Shown here piece by piece: positions 46,694-55,068 of a stretch of 64,000 nucleotides of DNA (position 1 is its first letter; every line of letters starts with the position of its first letter). The stretch lies in contig NZ_AP014636.1 in assembly GCF_001547935.1 (NCBI RefSeq), positions 1 to 64,000 of the forward strand. Direction: 5' to 3'. Made by a program: the position numbers and the translations under genes. Origin of the DNA: Vibrio tritonius. Its GTDB lineage: Bacteria; Pseudomonadota; Gammaproteobacteria; Enterobacterales; Vibrionaceae. The notes beneath the pieces are model-generated. The model made no database searches and was not told the DNA's origin. It was given only the letters and a program-made list of their open reading frames with translations.

Positions 46694-47455
46694 ATGTCAC
46701 TACACTGGCGAGGAAAAAGAAACAGTTATGGTTTTTTAATACTTGGTTTTTTTGCCGTTTTGCTGGCCCCTATCTCCTATTTTATGTTTCCAATAAATCT
46801 GATGGGTTCTGTGCCTGATTGGCTTGGCGCAACCATGAGTTATGTCTCCCATACCGCGGCTGGCATCGGGGGATTAGGAACCTTGCTTGTGATCTTGATT
46901 TGGTCTTTCTGGCGCTCAGGTTACACTCCCCTAGAGCGTATTAACTTTATGCTGCAGCTAGGTGTTCTATTGGCTCTAGCATTAATACTTAAAACAGGTA
47001 TTAAAGAGTTAACTCAAAGTCCGCGCCCTTTTACACAAACGATGACACAAGCGTTGGTGTTACCTGAACCAAGCCATTTTTATAAGCTAGATGAGGCGCA
47101 AAAAGATCTCGCACTTAAACGAATGGAGCGCAAAGTGTCTGAGTGGCGAATTATGAATTGGCATGGTGAGATGAACTACTCATTTCCATCAGGACACACT
47201 GTTTTTGTGGCGATTTGCTTAGTTTTTTTTGGGTCACTTTTACTAGAGCAAAAGCGTTATGTAAGTGCAGATATTCTTTTGATTTGGGCTCTGCTGGTGG
47301 CGTATTCTCGGTTATGGCTAGGTATGCATCGACCTGAAGATTTGTTTGGTGCCATTGCCTTGGTAGCATTTATTTACTGGTGTGTGCCGAAACACTATCC
47401 GGTGGAGCACCCCAAATTACAGCCTATTTGGCGAATGCTGCGCATTCAGTCCTAA
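46694..47455 (+). CDS. PAP2-family phosphatase, PgpB-like
   Basis: A 253-aa inner-membrane protein with the three PAP2 motifs: KTGIKELTQSPRPF, FPSGHT and SRLWLGMHRPED. Such enzymes dephosphorylate phosphatidylglycerophosphate, undecaprenyl pyrophosphate or related lipids; length and the long loop before PSGH fit PgpB. The start is placed at ATG 46694 because GGGGGAAAG stands nine bases upstream; ATGs at 46664 and 46679 are in frame but less well placed. A terminator follows. Confidence 0.9.
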   Translation: MSLHWRGKRNSYGFLILGFFAVLLAPISYFMFPINLMGSVPDWLGATMSYVSHTAAGIGGLGTLLVILIWSFWRSGYTPLERINFMLQLGVLLALALILKTGIKELTQSPRPFTQTMTQALVLPEPSHFYKLDEAQKDLALKRMERKVSEWRIMNWHGEMNYSFPSGHTVFVAICLVFFGSLLLEQKRYVSADILLIWALLVAYSRLWLGMHRPEDLFGAIALVAFIYWCVPKHYPVEHPKLQPIWRMLRIQS

Positions 47456-47483
47456 ATGGGCACCCATATGCAGTTATATAAAG

Positions 47484-47512
47484 AAGGGAGCGATGATGGC
47501 TCCCTTTTTATT
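47484..47512 (+). terminator. terminator after the PAP2 gene
   Basis: AAGGGAGC (47484-47491) pairs with GCTCCCTT (47499-47506), 7-nt loop, followed by a T-rich tail. Confidence 0.85.
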
Positions 47513-47570
47513 TTGATGCTGTTAACGCGCTCATGACGCGTGAGGTTTGTGGCTGATACCTCTATTCATT

Positions 47571-48272
47571 TTAGGCGATTAAGCTCGATACAACGCCAAT
47601 TAAGCCGCCAAACACGCCACCCCAAACCACAAGCCAGCCCAAGTGTTCGCGAATCATTTTTTGCACCATCTCTTTAACCAGTTGCGGGGTTAATTCGTTC
47701 AGACGCTGTTCAATGATACTTTCGATATTTTCTTGAATGGAGTCTTGGACCGATGAAGAACTGAGCTGCTCTTTTAATGCGTTTTTAACCGTCTCACTTT
47801 GGCTGATATCACGCATAGAATCCTGCATTTTTTCCACAAAAGGTTGTTTAAGAGGCTGCAGTGCATCCGTGCCGCCAAACATGGATAACATTCCGCCAAA
47901 TGAAGATTGGCTGATGACGTCCACAAGTGAATCAAAGGTGGGATTAAAGTCGACACTGGCTATCACCGGCTCTAAATCAAAATTTTTGTCAGCGCCTTCT
48001 TTATCTAAAAAGCGTTGAATGTTTTCTGCGGTGAAAAACTGCTCCATCATCAGAGTTTTAATTGCGGCTTTAAATGCTTCAAAGCGCGCAGGAATAACGC
48101 CAGAACCATATAAGCCAGGCACTTTTTCAAACAGCATGTGAATCGCAAGCCAGTTGGTGATGGCGCCAGAAAAAGCGAATAAGCCAGCGTAAAGAACGAT
48201 AGAGTTATGAGTGTAATAGCCTACTGCTAAGAGTATTAGCGAAAGCGCATTGGTGATTAAGCTTTTGTTCAT
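47571..48272 (-). CDS. DUF445 family membrane protein
   Basis: A 233-aa protein. Two N-terminal membrane helices (about 5-22 and 26-45) precede the conserved NWLAIHMLFEKVPGLYGSGVIPARFE, a DUF445 hallmark. A long helical region follows (about 70-205) and a C-terminal membrane helix (about 210-232, WLVVWGGVFGGLIGVVSSLI). The family is widespread but uncharacterised. The order helix-coiled region-helix suggests both ends are anchored in the inner membrane. Confidence 0.85.
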   Translation of the reverse strand: MNKSLITNALSLILLAVGYYTHNSIVLYAGLFAFSGAITNWLAIHMLFEKVPGLYGSGVIPARFEAFKAAIKTLMMEQFFTAENIQRFLDKEGADKNFDLEPVIASVDFNPTFDSLVDVISQSSFGGMLSMFGGTDALQPLKQPFVEKMQDSMRDISQSETVKNALKEQLSSSSVQDSIQENIESIIEQRLNELTPQLVKEMVQKMIREHLGWLVVWGGVFGGLIGVVSSLIA

Positions 48273-48391
48273 TGTCGATTCTTTTAATGATGAAGAAAAA
48301 TAATGTTCAAGATTTTATGCAAAAATAGGCGCTGGGAAAAGGCATTCTCAATATGGTTTTCTCTCTAAGAGCAAAGAGTGTTGTTATGATG

Positions 48392-48657
48392 TATACCCAA
48401 GTAACCTCAAGATGCGGTTTCAGCGAGAATGTATTCGCTCATAGGCAAGGCACCGATTTGAATACATAGTTATTCTACGTAGAAAATCGGTAACGCAGCA
48501 TAGGAGCGAATACAACTCGCCCCTTGGGAGCTCATCAACAAGCCCATTTCTGCGCCCAATTACGTTGAAAGGGAATAACCATTCCTTCCGTCATTGAGCT
48601 TGACCTGTGCTCGTTGATGAAGCTCTGAAGTCTGCATCTTGAGGTCATTTGGGTATA
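48392..48657 (+). repeat. full-length 266-bp Vibrio intergenic repeat, copy A
   Basis: The ends are inverted: TATACCCAAGTAACCTC with AAGATGC at the left and GCATCTTGAGGTCATTTG with GGTATA at the right, about 24 bp with two differences. The interior contains local inverted repeats, such as ACCGATTTGAAT...GTAGAAAATCGGT and GCGAGAATGTATTCGCT. There is no coding capacity. Features are those of a MITE-like non-autonomous element. Confidence 0.85.
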
Positions 48658-48679
48658 GTTATAAAACTCATGATAAGAA

Positions 48680-48703
48680 AAAGCCGCGAATAAACGCGGC
48701 TTT
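48680..48703. terminator. terminator downstream of the DUF5718 gene
   Basis: AAAGCCGCG (48680-48688) pairs with CGCGGCTTT (48695-48703), 6-nt loop, A-run on its left, which is the T-tail for minus-strand transcripts. Confidence 0.8.
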
Positions 48704-48710
48704 GGTTAGG

Positions 48711-48763
48711 TACGATCGATGAGATTGGCACAGGACGACGAAGGCCGACACTCATCGATCGTA
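48711..48763. other. perfect 13-bp inverted repeat with 27-nt loop
   Basis: TACGATCGATGAG (48711-48723) and CTCATCGATCGTA (48751-48763) are perfectly inverted. They lie between the DUF5718 stop codon (48776) and its terminator, so the transcript's 3' end would carry a stable long-loop hairpin. Confidence 0.75.
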
Positions 48764-48775
48764 TTGGATGTTTGA

Positions 48776-49561
48776 TTAGTAAACTAACTCTGGTTCAACC
48801 ATTTTTTGAGTTAGATAGAGAACATTGTCTAAACCTTTCAACTTATTTTCTTTGAATAGCAGGTCGATCTGCTCATCGTTAAAGTTGTCTGTTTTATAAC
48901 CGATGATGTGCATCACATCACCTGGTTGCAAGAAGTTCGCTTGACCCCAGTCAGTGTAGTTAGGCGCGCCAGTGTAAAGGATGAGCTCTTCTGGGTAACC
49001 ATGTTTAGCTAGCACAGGTAAAATCTGGTCAAACATACCGTGCTCTTGTTGACCATTGATTGCTTCTACCATCCAAGTAGATAGTGCATCACCAAACAAT
49101 TTCATTTGGTCGATTTTCAGTGGCTCCGTTGCCATGTGCTTTTGACCATCACGTTCGATGTAAGAGACTAGGCTTAATGTATCTAGGCTCTCCAATTCAT
49201 TGAGCGACCACCATGTTGGATGGATACCCTTTGAGTTATCTCCCCAAGACTTGCGAGTACTGATTTTTGTTGCACCTTCAAGGCTACGAATAGTGACATC
49301 ATTACCGATAGTAATACGATGAGGGATCACTTTAGCAACTTGGTTGTTTTCGTACTGAATGGTGTACTGAATAACAAATTCTGGTTCGATGTCCACTTTG
49401 CTACCTTGGGCTGGGTAGAACGTGTTGTCACCATGAGTCAACGAGCTTTTGTTGTGATCGATAACGAAGATGCCGCTAGGTACTTCAGATTCGTGAACAT
49501 TTTCCGCACTAGAAAGGTGGCCAAAGTAATTACCAATGACTCCAATTGTAATAGAACTCAA
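48776..49561 (-). CDS. DUF5718 family protein
   Basis: A 261-aa soluble protein starting MSSITIGVIGNYFGHLSSAE. The pattern GVIGNYxGHL, NDVTIRSLEG and LQPGDVMHIIGY resembles the DUF5718 family, which I recall as related to the fumarylacetoacetate hydrolase fold; no reaction is known. The start is TTG at 49561, with GGAG five bases upstream and no ATG nearby. The gene stands alone between two inverted full copies of the 266-bp repeat and has a structured 3' end. Confidence 0.75.
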   Translation of the reverse strand: MSSITIGVIGNYFGHLSSAENVHESEVPSGIFVIDHNKSSLTHGDNTFYPAQGSKVDIEPEFVIQYTIQYENNQVAKVIPHRITIGNDVTIRSLEGATKISTRKSWGDNSKGIHPTWWSLNELESLDTLSLVSYIERDGQKHMATEPLKIDQMKLFGDALSTWMVEAINGQQEHGMFDQILPVLAKHGYPEELILYTGAPNYTDWGQANFLQPGDVMHIIGYKTDNFNDEQIDLLFKENKLKGLDNVLYLTQKMVEPELVY

Positions 49562-50090
49562 AATAACTCCTAAAAACTAGATCTTATTAACAACAAAATT
49601 CTCTACAATCACGGATTATTTATCTCTGCGATGTAAGCATGATTTTGTCTTGGTTTTAATAAATTTAAATTAACATAATTTTTTTAAATTTTTATTGTTG
49701 TACCAATAAAATAAGTGCGTAGATTATCACACAATGGTGTGGTTAAAACGTGCTTTATGACTTTTATGGATTTTATTCTTTTTCTAGGCAATTTTGAGTA
49801 AAAAACGCTGAGAGTAAGGTGTTTAAACGCCTTGGCTTGGTAGATTCCCCTATGGTTTTACCATTGCAAGCGCATAAAAAAAGCAAATTTTTTTGTTTCC
49901 ATTGGGTTTATGTCGAAATTGTGCTTAATAGTAAAATATATTGTCGAATATGATGTGAATATTAATCGTTTATTACTTACTCATTTTATTATGTTAACTC
50001 TATTTTCATTATTTGAGAATATGGTATTGACAATGGTTTTATTGGAAATGATATCGCGTTGAATAAGTGAATAATACGGTGATTAGTTGA

Positions 50091-50356
50091 TATACCCAAA
50101 TGACCTCAAGATGCAGACTTCAGAGCTTCATCAACGAGCACAGGTCAAGCTCAATGACGGCAGGAATGGTCATTCCCTTTCAACGTCATTGAGCGCAGAA
50201 ATGGGCTTGTTGATGAGCTCCCAAAGGGCGAGTTGTATTCGCTTCTATGCTACGTTACCGATTTTCTACGTAGAATAACTATGTATTCAAATCGGTGCCT
50301 TGCCTATAAGCGAATACATTCTCGCTGAAACCGCATCTTGAGGTTACTTGGGTATA
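50091..50356 (-). repeat. full-length 266-bp Vibrio intergenic repeat, copy B
   Basis: It has exactly the same length as copy A and is inverted relative to it: it begins with the TATACCCAAATGACCTC end and finishes with GGTTACTTGGGTATA. The interior matches the reverse complement of copy A with a few substitutions. Confidence 0.85.
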
Positions 50357-50374
50357 GCATATCATGTGCAATGA

Positions 50375-50389
50375 GTTTACTTGGGTATA
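50375..50389. repeat. short terminal fragment of the Vibrio repeat
   Basis: GTTTACTTGGGTATA repeats the final 15 bases of copy B with one change, 19 bp after it. Confidence 0.5.
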
Positions 50390-50440
50390 TGTTCCCCATT
50401 AAGTATGCTAGTGGCATCGAATTAGTGTCATTTATGTTAG

Positions 50441-50454
50441 TGTAAGCGTTTACA
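50441..50454. promoter_or_regulatory. GalR/LacI-type operator 1 upstream of sglT
   Basis: TGTAAGCGTTTACA is a near-perfect palindrome with the central CG and the (G)TGNAANCGNTTNCA(C) pattern of GalR/GalS operators; the flanks AG...GT extend the symmetry. It lies 255 bp before the start codon. Confidence 0.65.
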
Positions 50455-50501
50455 GTGATTTTGATAAAATCGCTCGGACGATTGCGTTATTCAAATGTTA
50501 A

Positions 50502-50523
50502 TAAAGTGATGTGTGTCACTTTT
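50502..50523. promoter_or_regulatory. CRP-cAMP site upstream of sglT
   Basis: GTGATGTGTGTCAC (50506-50519) is GTGA-N6-TCAC, exact for the CRP core, flanked by AAA and TTT. It lies between the two GalR-type operators. Confidence 0.65.
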
Positions 50524-50642
50524 TTTATAAATCGCACTTTGTGTTTTTATTTTTTAATCCTTTTAAATCATAATCTTAATTGTCATGTTTAACGATGAAA
50601 TGCCCTTTTCATTGTTGTGACTGATGTTACATTTTGTTGCTT

Positions 50643-50656
50643 TGGAAACGTTTACA
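50643..50656. promoter_or_regulatory. GalR/LacI-type operator 2 upstream of sglT
   Basis: TGGAAACGTTTACA shares the ACGTTTACA half of operator 1 and has the central CG. It lies 53 bp before the ATG, 202 bp from operator 1, a geometry that allows repression by looping. Confidence 0.6.
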
Positions 50657-50708
50657 ATCCCTGCCGTTACCTCATGACTATTACACCAATAACAACAGGA
50701 CCAAAATA

Positions 50709-52340
50709 ATGTCGAACATAGAACATGGTTTGGGATTTATCGACATCTTGGTATTTGCCATTTATGTCGCAATTATTATCGGGGTTGGCCTTTGGGTTTC
50801 CCGCGATAAGAAGGGCTCTCAAAAAAGTACTGAAGATTATTTCCTCGCGGGTAAATCACTGCCTTGGTGGGCGGTAGGTGCCTCGCTTATCGCTGCTAAC
50901 ATCTCTGCTGAACAGTTTATCGGTATGTCGGGCTCGGGTTTCTCCATCGGTCTGGCTATCGCCTCTTATGAATGGATGTCGGCGCTTACCTTAGTGATCG
51001 TGGGTAAATACTTTTTGCCTGTATTTATCGATAAGGGCATTTACACCATTCCAGAATTTGTTGAAAAACGCTTTAACAAACAGCTCAAAACCATTTTGGC
51101 TGTGTTCTGGATTGCTTTGTACGTATTCGTTAACTTAACGTCAGTACTCTATCTAGGTGGTTTAGCACTTCAAACCATTTTGGGTATTCCTCTGATGTAT
51201 TCCATCATTGGTTTAGCGTTGTTTGCACTGGTTTATTCTATCTATGGTGGTCTGTCTGCCGTGGTTTGGACCGACGTTATCCAAGTGTTCTTCTTGGTGC
51301 TTGGGGGTCTATTAACGACTTACATGGCGGTTAACTTTATTGGTGGCACCGATGGTTGGTTTGCTGGATTAGATAAGATGATTGAAGCGGCGCCTGGTCA
51401 CTTTGAAATGATCTTGGATCAAAGCAACCCTCAATTTGCTAACCTACCGGGCATAGCAGTGCTTATCGGTGGTCTATGGGTTGCGAACTTGTACTACTGG
51501 GGCTTCAACCAATACATCATTCAACGTACTTTGGCGGCTAAATCCGTTCCTGAAGCACAAAAAGGGATCATGTTTGCAGCTTATCTAAAATTGGTTGTGC
51601 CATTCCTTGTAGTACTGCCAGGTATTGCGGCTTTCGTTATTACGTCTGACCCTGCGCTAATGGCGTCCTTGGGTGATGCGGCACTACAAAATATTCCAAG
51701 CCTTGCTCATGCGGATAAAGCGTATCCTTGGCTAACTCAATTCCTACCTGTGGGTGTTAAAGGGGTTGTATTTGCCGCTCTGGCTGCTGCTATCGTGTCG
51801 TCTTTGGCTTCAATGCTGAACTCTACTGCAACTATCTTCACCATGGATATCTACAAAGAGTACATCGCTCCTGAAGCTGGCGACCATAAATTGGTTAACG
51901 TTGGTCGTATTGCTGCGATTGTTGCGCTTATCATTGGTTGCTTGGTTGCGCCATTGCTGGGCAACATTGGTCAAGCTTTCCAATACATTCAAGAATATAC
52001 AGGCCTTGTTAGCCCAGGTATCTTGGCGGTATTTATGTTGGGTCTTTTCTGGAAGAAAACCACCAGTAAAGGTGCCATCATCGGTGTTATCGCATCCATT
52101 CCATTTGCGCTGTTCTTGAAATTGATGCCACTGCACATGCCATTTATGGACCAAATGTTGTACACCTTGCTTATGACTATGGTTGTCATTGCATTTACCA
52201 GCTTAAGTACATCTGAAAACGATGATGATGCTAAAGCGATTACGCTAACATCAAAAATGTTCCATACAGAACGCAGTTTCAACCTAGCGTCGTATGTCAT
52301 CATGATCATCCTAGCTGTGCTGTATACCATATTCTGGTAA
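50709..52340 (+). CDS. sglT: Na+/galactose (glucose) symporter, vSGLT orthologue
   Basis: A 543-aa solute:sodium symporter, the exact length of V. parahaemolyticus vSGLT and very similar throughout from MSNIEHGL. Residues known from the vSGLT structure are conserved: Ala62 and Ile65 of the Na+ site, Gln69 and Glu88 of the sugar site, and the WVANLYYWGFNQYIIQRT segment with Asn260 and Tyr263. It imports galactose or glucose with Na+. The start is ATG 50709 with AGGA upstream; the frame is open 25 codons further but vSGLT begins here. GalR- and CRP-type sites upstream suggest induction by galactose under cAMP control. Confidence 0.95.
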   Translation: MSNIEHGLGFIDILVFAIYVAIIIGVGLWVSRDKKGSQKSTEDYFLAGKSLPWWAVGASLIAANISAEQFIGMSGSGFSIGLAIASYEWMSALTLVIVGKYFLPVFIDKGIYTIPEFVEKRFNKQLKTILAVFWIALYVFVNLTSVLYLGGLALQTILGIPLMYSIIGLALFALVYSIYGGLSAVVWTDVIQVFFLVLGGLLTTYMAVNFIGGTDGWFAGLDKMIEAAPGHFEMILDQSNPQFANLPGIAVLIGGLWVANLYYWGFNQYIIQRTLAAKSVPEAQKGIMFAAYLKLVVPFLVVLPGIAAFVITSDPALMASLGDAALQNIPSLAHADKAYPWLTQFLPVGVKGVVFAALAAAIVSSLASMLNSTATIFTMDIYKEYIAPEAGDHKLVNVGRIAAIVALIIGCLVAPLLGNIGQAFQYIQEYTGLVSPGILAVFMLGLFWKKTTSKGAIIGVIASIPFALFLKLMPLHMPFMDQMLYTLLMTMVVIAFTSLSTSENDDDAKAITLTSKMFHTERSFNLASYVIMIILAVLYTIFW

Positions 52341-52361
52341 ACGTTCACTATCTTCTCTACC

Positions 52362-52397
52362 AAGCCCCAATATACACTATTGGGGCTTTTCTATTTT
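52362..52397 (+). terminator. terminator after sglT
   Basis: AAGCCCCAATA (52362-52372) pairs with TATTGGGGCTT (52378-52388), 5-nt loop, then TTCTATTTTT. It lies just before the next ribosome site, so downstream genes depend on read-through or their own promoter. Confidence 0.85.
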
Positions 52398-52415
52398 TAT
52401 CGGAGGAACTGCGGG

Positions 52416-54272
52416 ATGGAATCCACGTTGTTGCCTAATATTGTAGTGTTTCTACAGAACTTATCGCCTTTTCAACAGCTTCCCAACGAAACACTGGAGA
52501 ACATTGCCAGTGATATCGATATTCTCTATTTGGGGAAGGGGGATAAGTTAACTAACGATGATTCACATCTTCGCCATCTCTATATCGTGCGAACCGGCTC
52601 AGTTGAGCAGCGTTTCCCCGATGGCGGATTACGTTCTCGCCTTGGCGAAAGCGACCTGTTCGGTTTTAGTTTAAATACCGAGGATGACACACCCGCTTAT
52701 CAAACCATTGCACTGCAAAATACCTTGCTGTATCGCTTGGATTATTCTGCATTGCTAGATGATGTCTCAGATTATCCAGAAGTGACAGAACAGCTTGCGC
52801 TAAACGCCAACATGCGTATGCAGTCGAGTTTGCATGTGCAATGGAATCAAACCGACAAAGGACTTTTTTTTGAGCCTATTGCTAAAGTAGCGAGTTCAAG
52901 GATAGCCATTGCAACGCCACAAATGACCATTCAGCAAGTAGCGCACTTAATGCGTCATCAGCTCAACTGTACTTGTGCCGTCATTGTAGAAAATGATCAG
53001 TTATTGGGTATGATCACCGACAAGGACATGACCAAGCGTGTAGTAGCAGAAGCAATTGATGTTACGCTGCCCATTACCCAAGTGATGACACATCAACCAT
53101 GGACGGTATCACAGGACGAATTGGTGCTCACTGCGGTTGGCATCATGATGCAACATAACATTCAAAACCTGCCAGTGGTCAATGAACAGCATCAGGTTGT
53201 TGGGCTTATCACTCCTCAGCAGTTGGTCTTACAGCACAGTGTGCAAGCCATTTTCTTGATTGAGAAGATCAGCCGAGCGGAATCGATTAGTGAATTGGTG
53301 CCGCTCGCACTTGAGCGTCAAGCGGTGTTTGAAGCGATGGCGCACGCCAATCTGCCAGCCAAATTGATTGGTCGAGTATTGAGCATGATTTATGACGCCT
53401 TTACCCGCCAAATCATTAAGTTTGCGGAACAAGCACTTGGTAGTGCTCCGTGCGAGTACGCATGGCTTGCGGCAGGCTCTCACGCTCGTGAAGAGGTTCA
53501 CTTAGGCTCAGACCAAGACAATGCCTTGTTGTTAGATAACAGCGCCACAGAGAGCGACCGAGCCTATTTTAGCCATTTTGCGATGTACGTATGTAAAGGT
53601 TTGGATGAATGTGGTTATGCTATTTGTTCTGGTCGTTTTATGGCGGCTACGCCTAAATGGTGTCAAACCCAACATGTGTGGCAGCAGTATTATCGCAAGT
53701 GGGCGTCTAACCCTGAGTACGACTTGTTGCTTAACTTAACGGTCTTTATGGATATTCGACGTGTGTCTGGTAGTGAGGTTCTATTTCGACAGTTAGATGA
53801 GTTTCGCTTAGAGCAGGTCAACGGCAATGGAAAGTTGATGTCTGCTTTAGTGCGCAACACTCTTAGAACTCGCCCACCGCTTGGCATCTTCAATAACTTA
53901 GTGCTAGAGAAAGATGGCAAAAATGAAAAACGCCTAAATATCAAAAAGGCTGCTGTCAATTGTTTGGTTGATTTGGCGCGGATCTATGCCTTAAACGAGG
54001 GGGCGAGGAGTCTAAATACCGAAGAGCGTTTTCATGATGCTTGGCAACAAGGTGTGGTGAATGAACATTCGTATCAGGATTTGATAGGGACTTACCACTT
54101 TGTGAACCAGTTGCGTTATCGACATCATTTGGAATGCTTACGCAAAGGGGAAGCGATCAGCAATTATCTGTTGCCAGACCATTTTAGTAGTTTTGACCGT
54201 CAGCATCTTAAAGACGCATTTCGTATTATCTCAGGCTTTCAAGATGCGATAAAAATGAAGTTTGGGGGCTAA
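52416..54272 (+). CDS. cNMP-binding/CBS/DUF294 putative nucleotidyltransferase
   Basis: A 618-aa multidomain protein: cyclic-nucleotide-binding fold (about 15-130), a CBS pair (about 155-275, with ITDKDMTKRVVAE and LPVVNEQHQVVGLIT), a DUF294 nucleotidyltransferase core with GSHAREEVHLGSDQD near 360, and the DUF294 C-terminal helical domain. Such proteins accompany Na+ symporters of the acetate/SSS family in many gammaproteobacteria and are thought to be regulators. The start is ATG 52416, with GGAGGA eight bases upstream. Five bases separate it from the exonuclease gene. Confidence 0.9.
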   Translation: MESTLLPNIVVFLQNLSPFQQLPNETLENIASDIDILYLGKGDKLTNDDSHLRHLYIVRTGSVEQRFPDGGLRSRLGESDLFGFSLNTEDDTPAYQTIALQNTLLYRLDYSALLDDVSDYPEVTEQLALNANMRMQSSLHVQWNQTDKGLFFEPIAKVASSRIAIATPQMTIQQVAHLMRHQLNCTCAVIVENDQLLGMITDKDMTKRVVAEAIDVTLPITQVMTHQPWTVSQDELVLTAVGIMMQHNIQNLPVVNEQHQVVGLITPQQLVLQHSVQAIFLIEKISRAESISELVPLALERQAVFEAMAHANLPAKLIGRVLSMIYDAFTRQIIKFAEQALGSAPCEYAWLAAGSHAREEVHLGSDQDNALLLDNSATESDRAYFSHFAMYVCKGLDECGYAICSGRFMAATPKWCQTQHVWQQYYRKWASNPEYDLLLNLTVFMDIRRVSGSEVLFRQLDEFRLEQVNGNGKLMSALVRNTLRTRPPLGIFNNLVLEKDGKNEKRLNIKKAAVNCLVDLARIYALNEGARSLNTEERFHDAWQQGVVNEHSYQDLIGTYHFVNQLRYRHHLECLRKGEAISNYLLPDHFSSFDRQHLKDAFRIISGFQDAIKMKFGG

Positions 54273-54277
54273 TACTT

Positions 54278-54979
54278 ATGTGGCATTGGTTTAAACAAGA
54301 CGAATATCAGAAATTGGAGTCGTTACACTCGCAAACGGTGACGGAACCTCTGTTGCAGCCTTTTTTTTCTATGCCCTTGCCTGAACGTGATGAGGATATC
54401 CGCTGTCGAGATACCTTGGTATTGGATTTTGAAACCTCAGGCTTTGATAGTCAGACCGACCAAGTGCTCAGTATGGGGTGGGTTACCATCACCCATGGCC
54501 AAATTCAGCTGAAAACCGCTCGTCATATTCTTATTGCCAACCATCATAAAGTGAATCCGGAAGCGGCCAAAGTCCATCACCTATTACCCGAAAAACTGAA
54601 CAAACAAGGTGTGAGCTTAGTTGAGGCTTTTTCCGAGCTATTGCTTTCGATGCAGGGGAAAGTTCTGGTGGCCCACGGTTGTGTGATTGAAAAGTCGTTT
54701 ATTCAAGCTTATTTGCAACGTCATTATGGTGTCGAACAACTCCCCATCTTATGGATTGATACGTTAAAAATTGAACAAAAGAGACAGGCGCTGCGCAAAG
54801 ACCGACCTGATTTTCGTTTGGCGGCAGTACGTAAGCGTTATGGTTTGCCAGAGTACATGGCGCACCATGCGCTGGTGGATGCGGTGGCGACTGCTGAGCT
54901 TTACCTTGCTCAACTGCACGGCTTATTTGCACAAGAAAAAGCGACGGTACACTCTTTATTGACATTTTCTCAGCGTTAA
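54278..54979 (+). CDS. DnaQ-like 3'-5' exonuclease
   Basis: A 233-aa DEDDh-fold protein. Exo I is LVLDFETSGFD (Asp and Glu ligands) and Exo III HHALVDAVATAEL (His and Asp). In the Exo II region the usual HNAxFD reads AHGCVIEKSF, with Glu where Asp is usual, so activity should be tested rather than assumed. It is cotranscribed with the DUF294 gene; the same pair beside a symporter is common in this bacterial group, where its purpose is unknown. Confidence 0.88.
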   Translation: MWHWFKQDEYQKLESLHSQTVTEPLLQPFFSMPLPERDEDIRCRDTLVLDFETSGFDSQTDQVLSMGWVTITHGQIQLKTARHILIANHHKVNPEAAKVHHLLPEKLNKQGVSLVEAFSELLLSMQGKVLVAHGCVIEKSFIQAYLQRHYGVEQLPILWIDTLKIEQKRQALRKDRPDFRLAAVRKRYGLPEYMAHHALVDAVATAELYLAQLHGLFAQEKATVHSLLTFSQR

Positions 54980-55000
54980 GTTGGTTTGTTATTGGTAATA

Positions 55001-55032
55001 AAAAAGAGCATTGGTAGCAATGCTCTTTTTTC
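55001..55032. terminator. bidirectional terminator between exonuclease and GtrA-fusion genes
   Basis: A 13-bp perfect stem, AAAAAGAGCATTG (55001-55013) with CAATGCTCTTTTT (55018-55030), has a 4-nt loop and A/T runs on both sides. Confidence 0.9.
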
Positions 55033-55068
55033 GTTACAGGACAAGTTCGTTACAGGGAAAGCGTCAAA

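Larger units (their letters stand above)
49562..50708. other. 1147-bp region between the DUF5718 gene and sglT
   Basis: It contains the second full repeat (50091-50356), a small terminal fragment (50375-50389), two GalR-type operators and a CRP site (annotated separately). The first 500 bp are AT-rich with no gene recognised. Confidence 0.6.
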
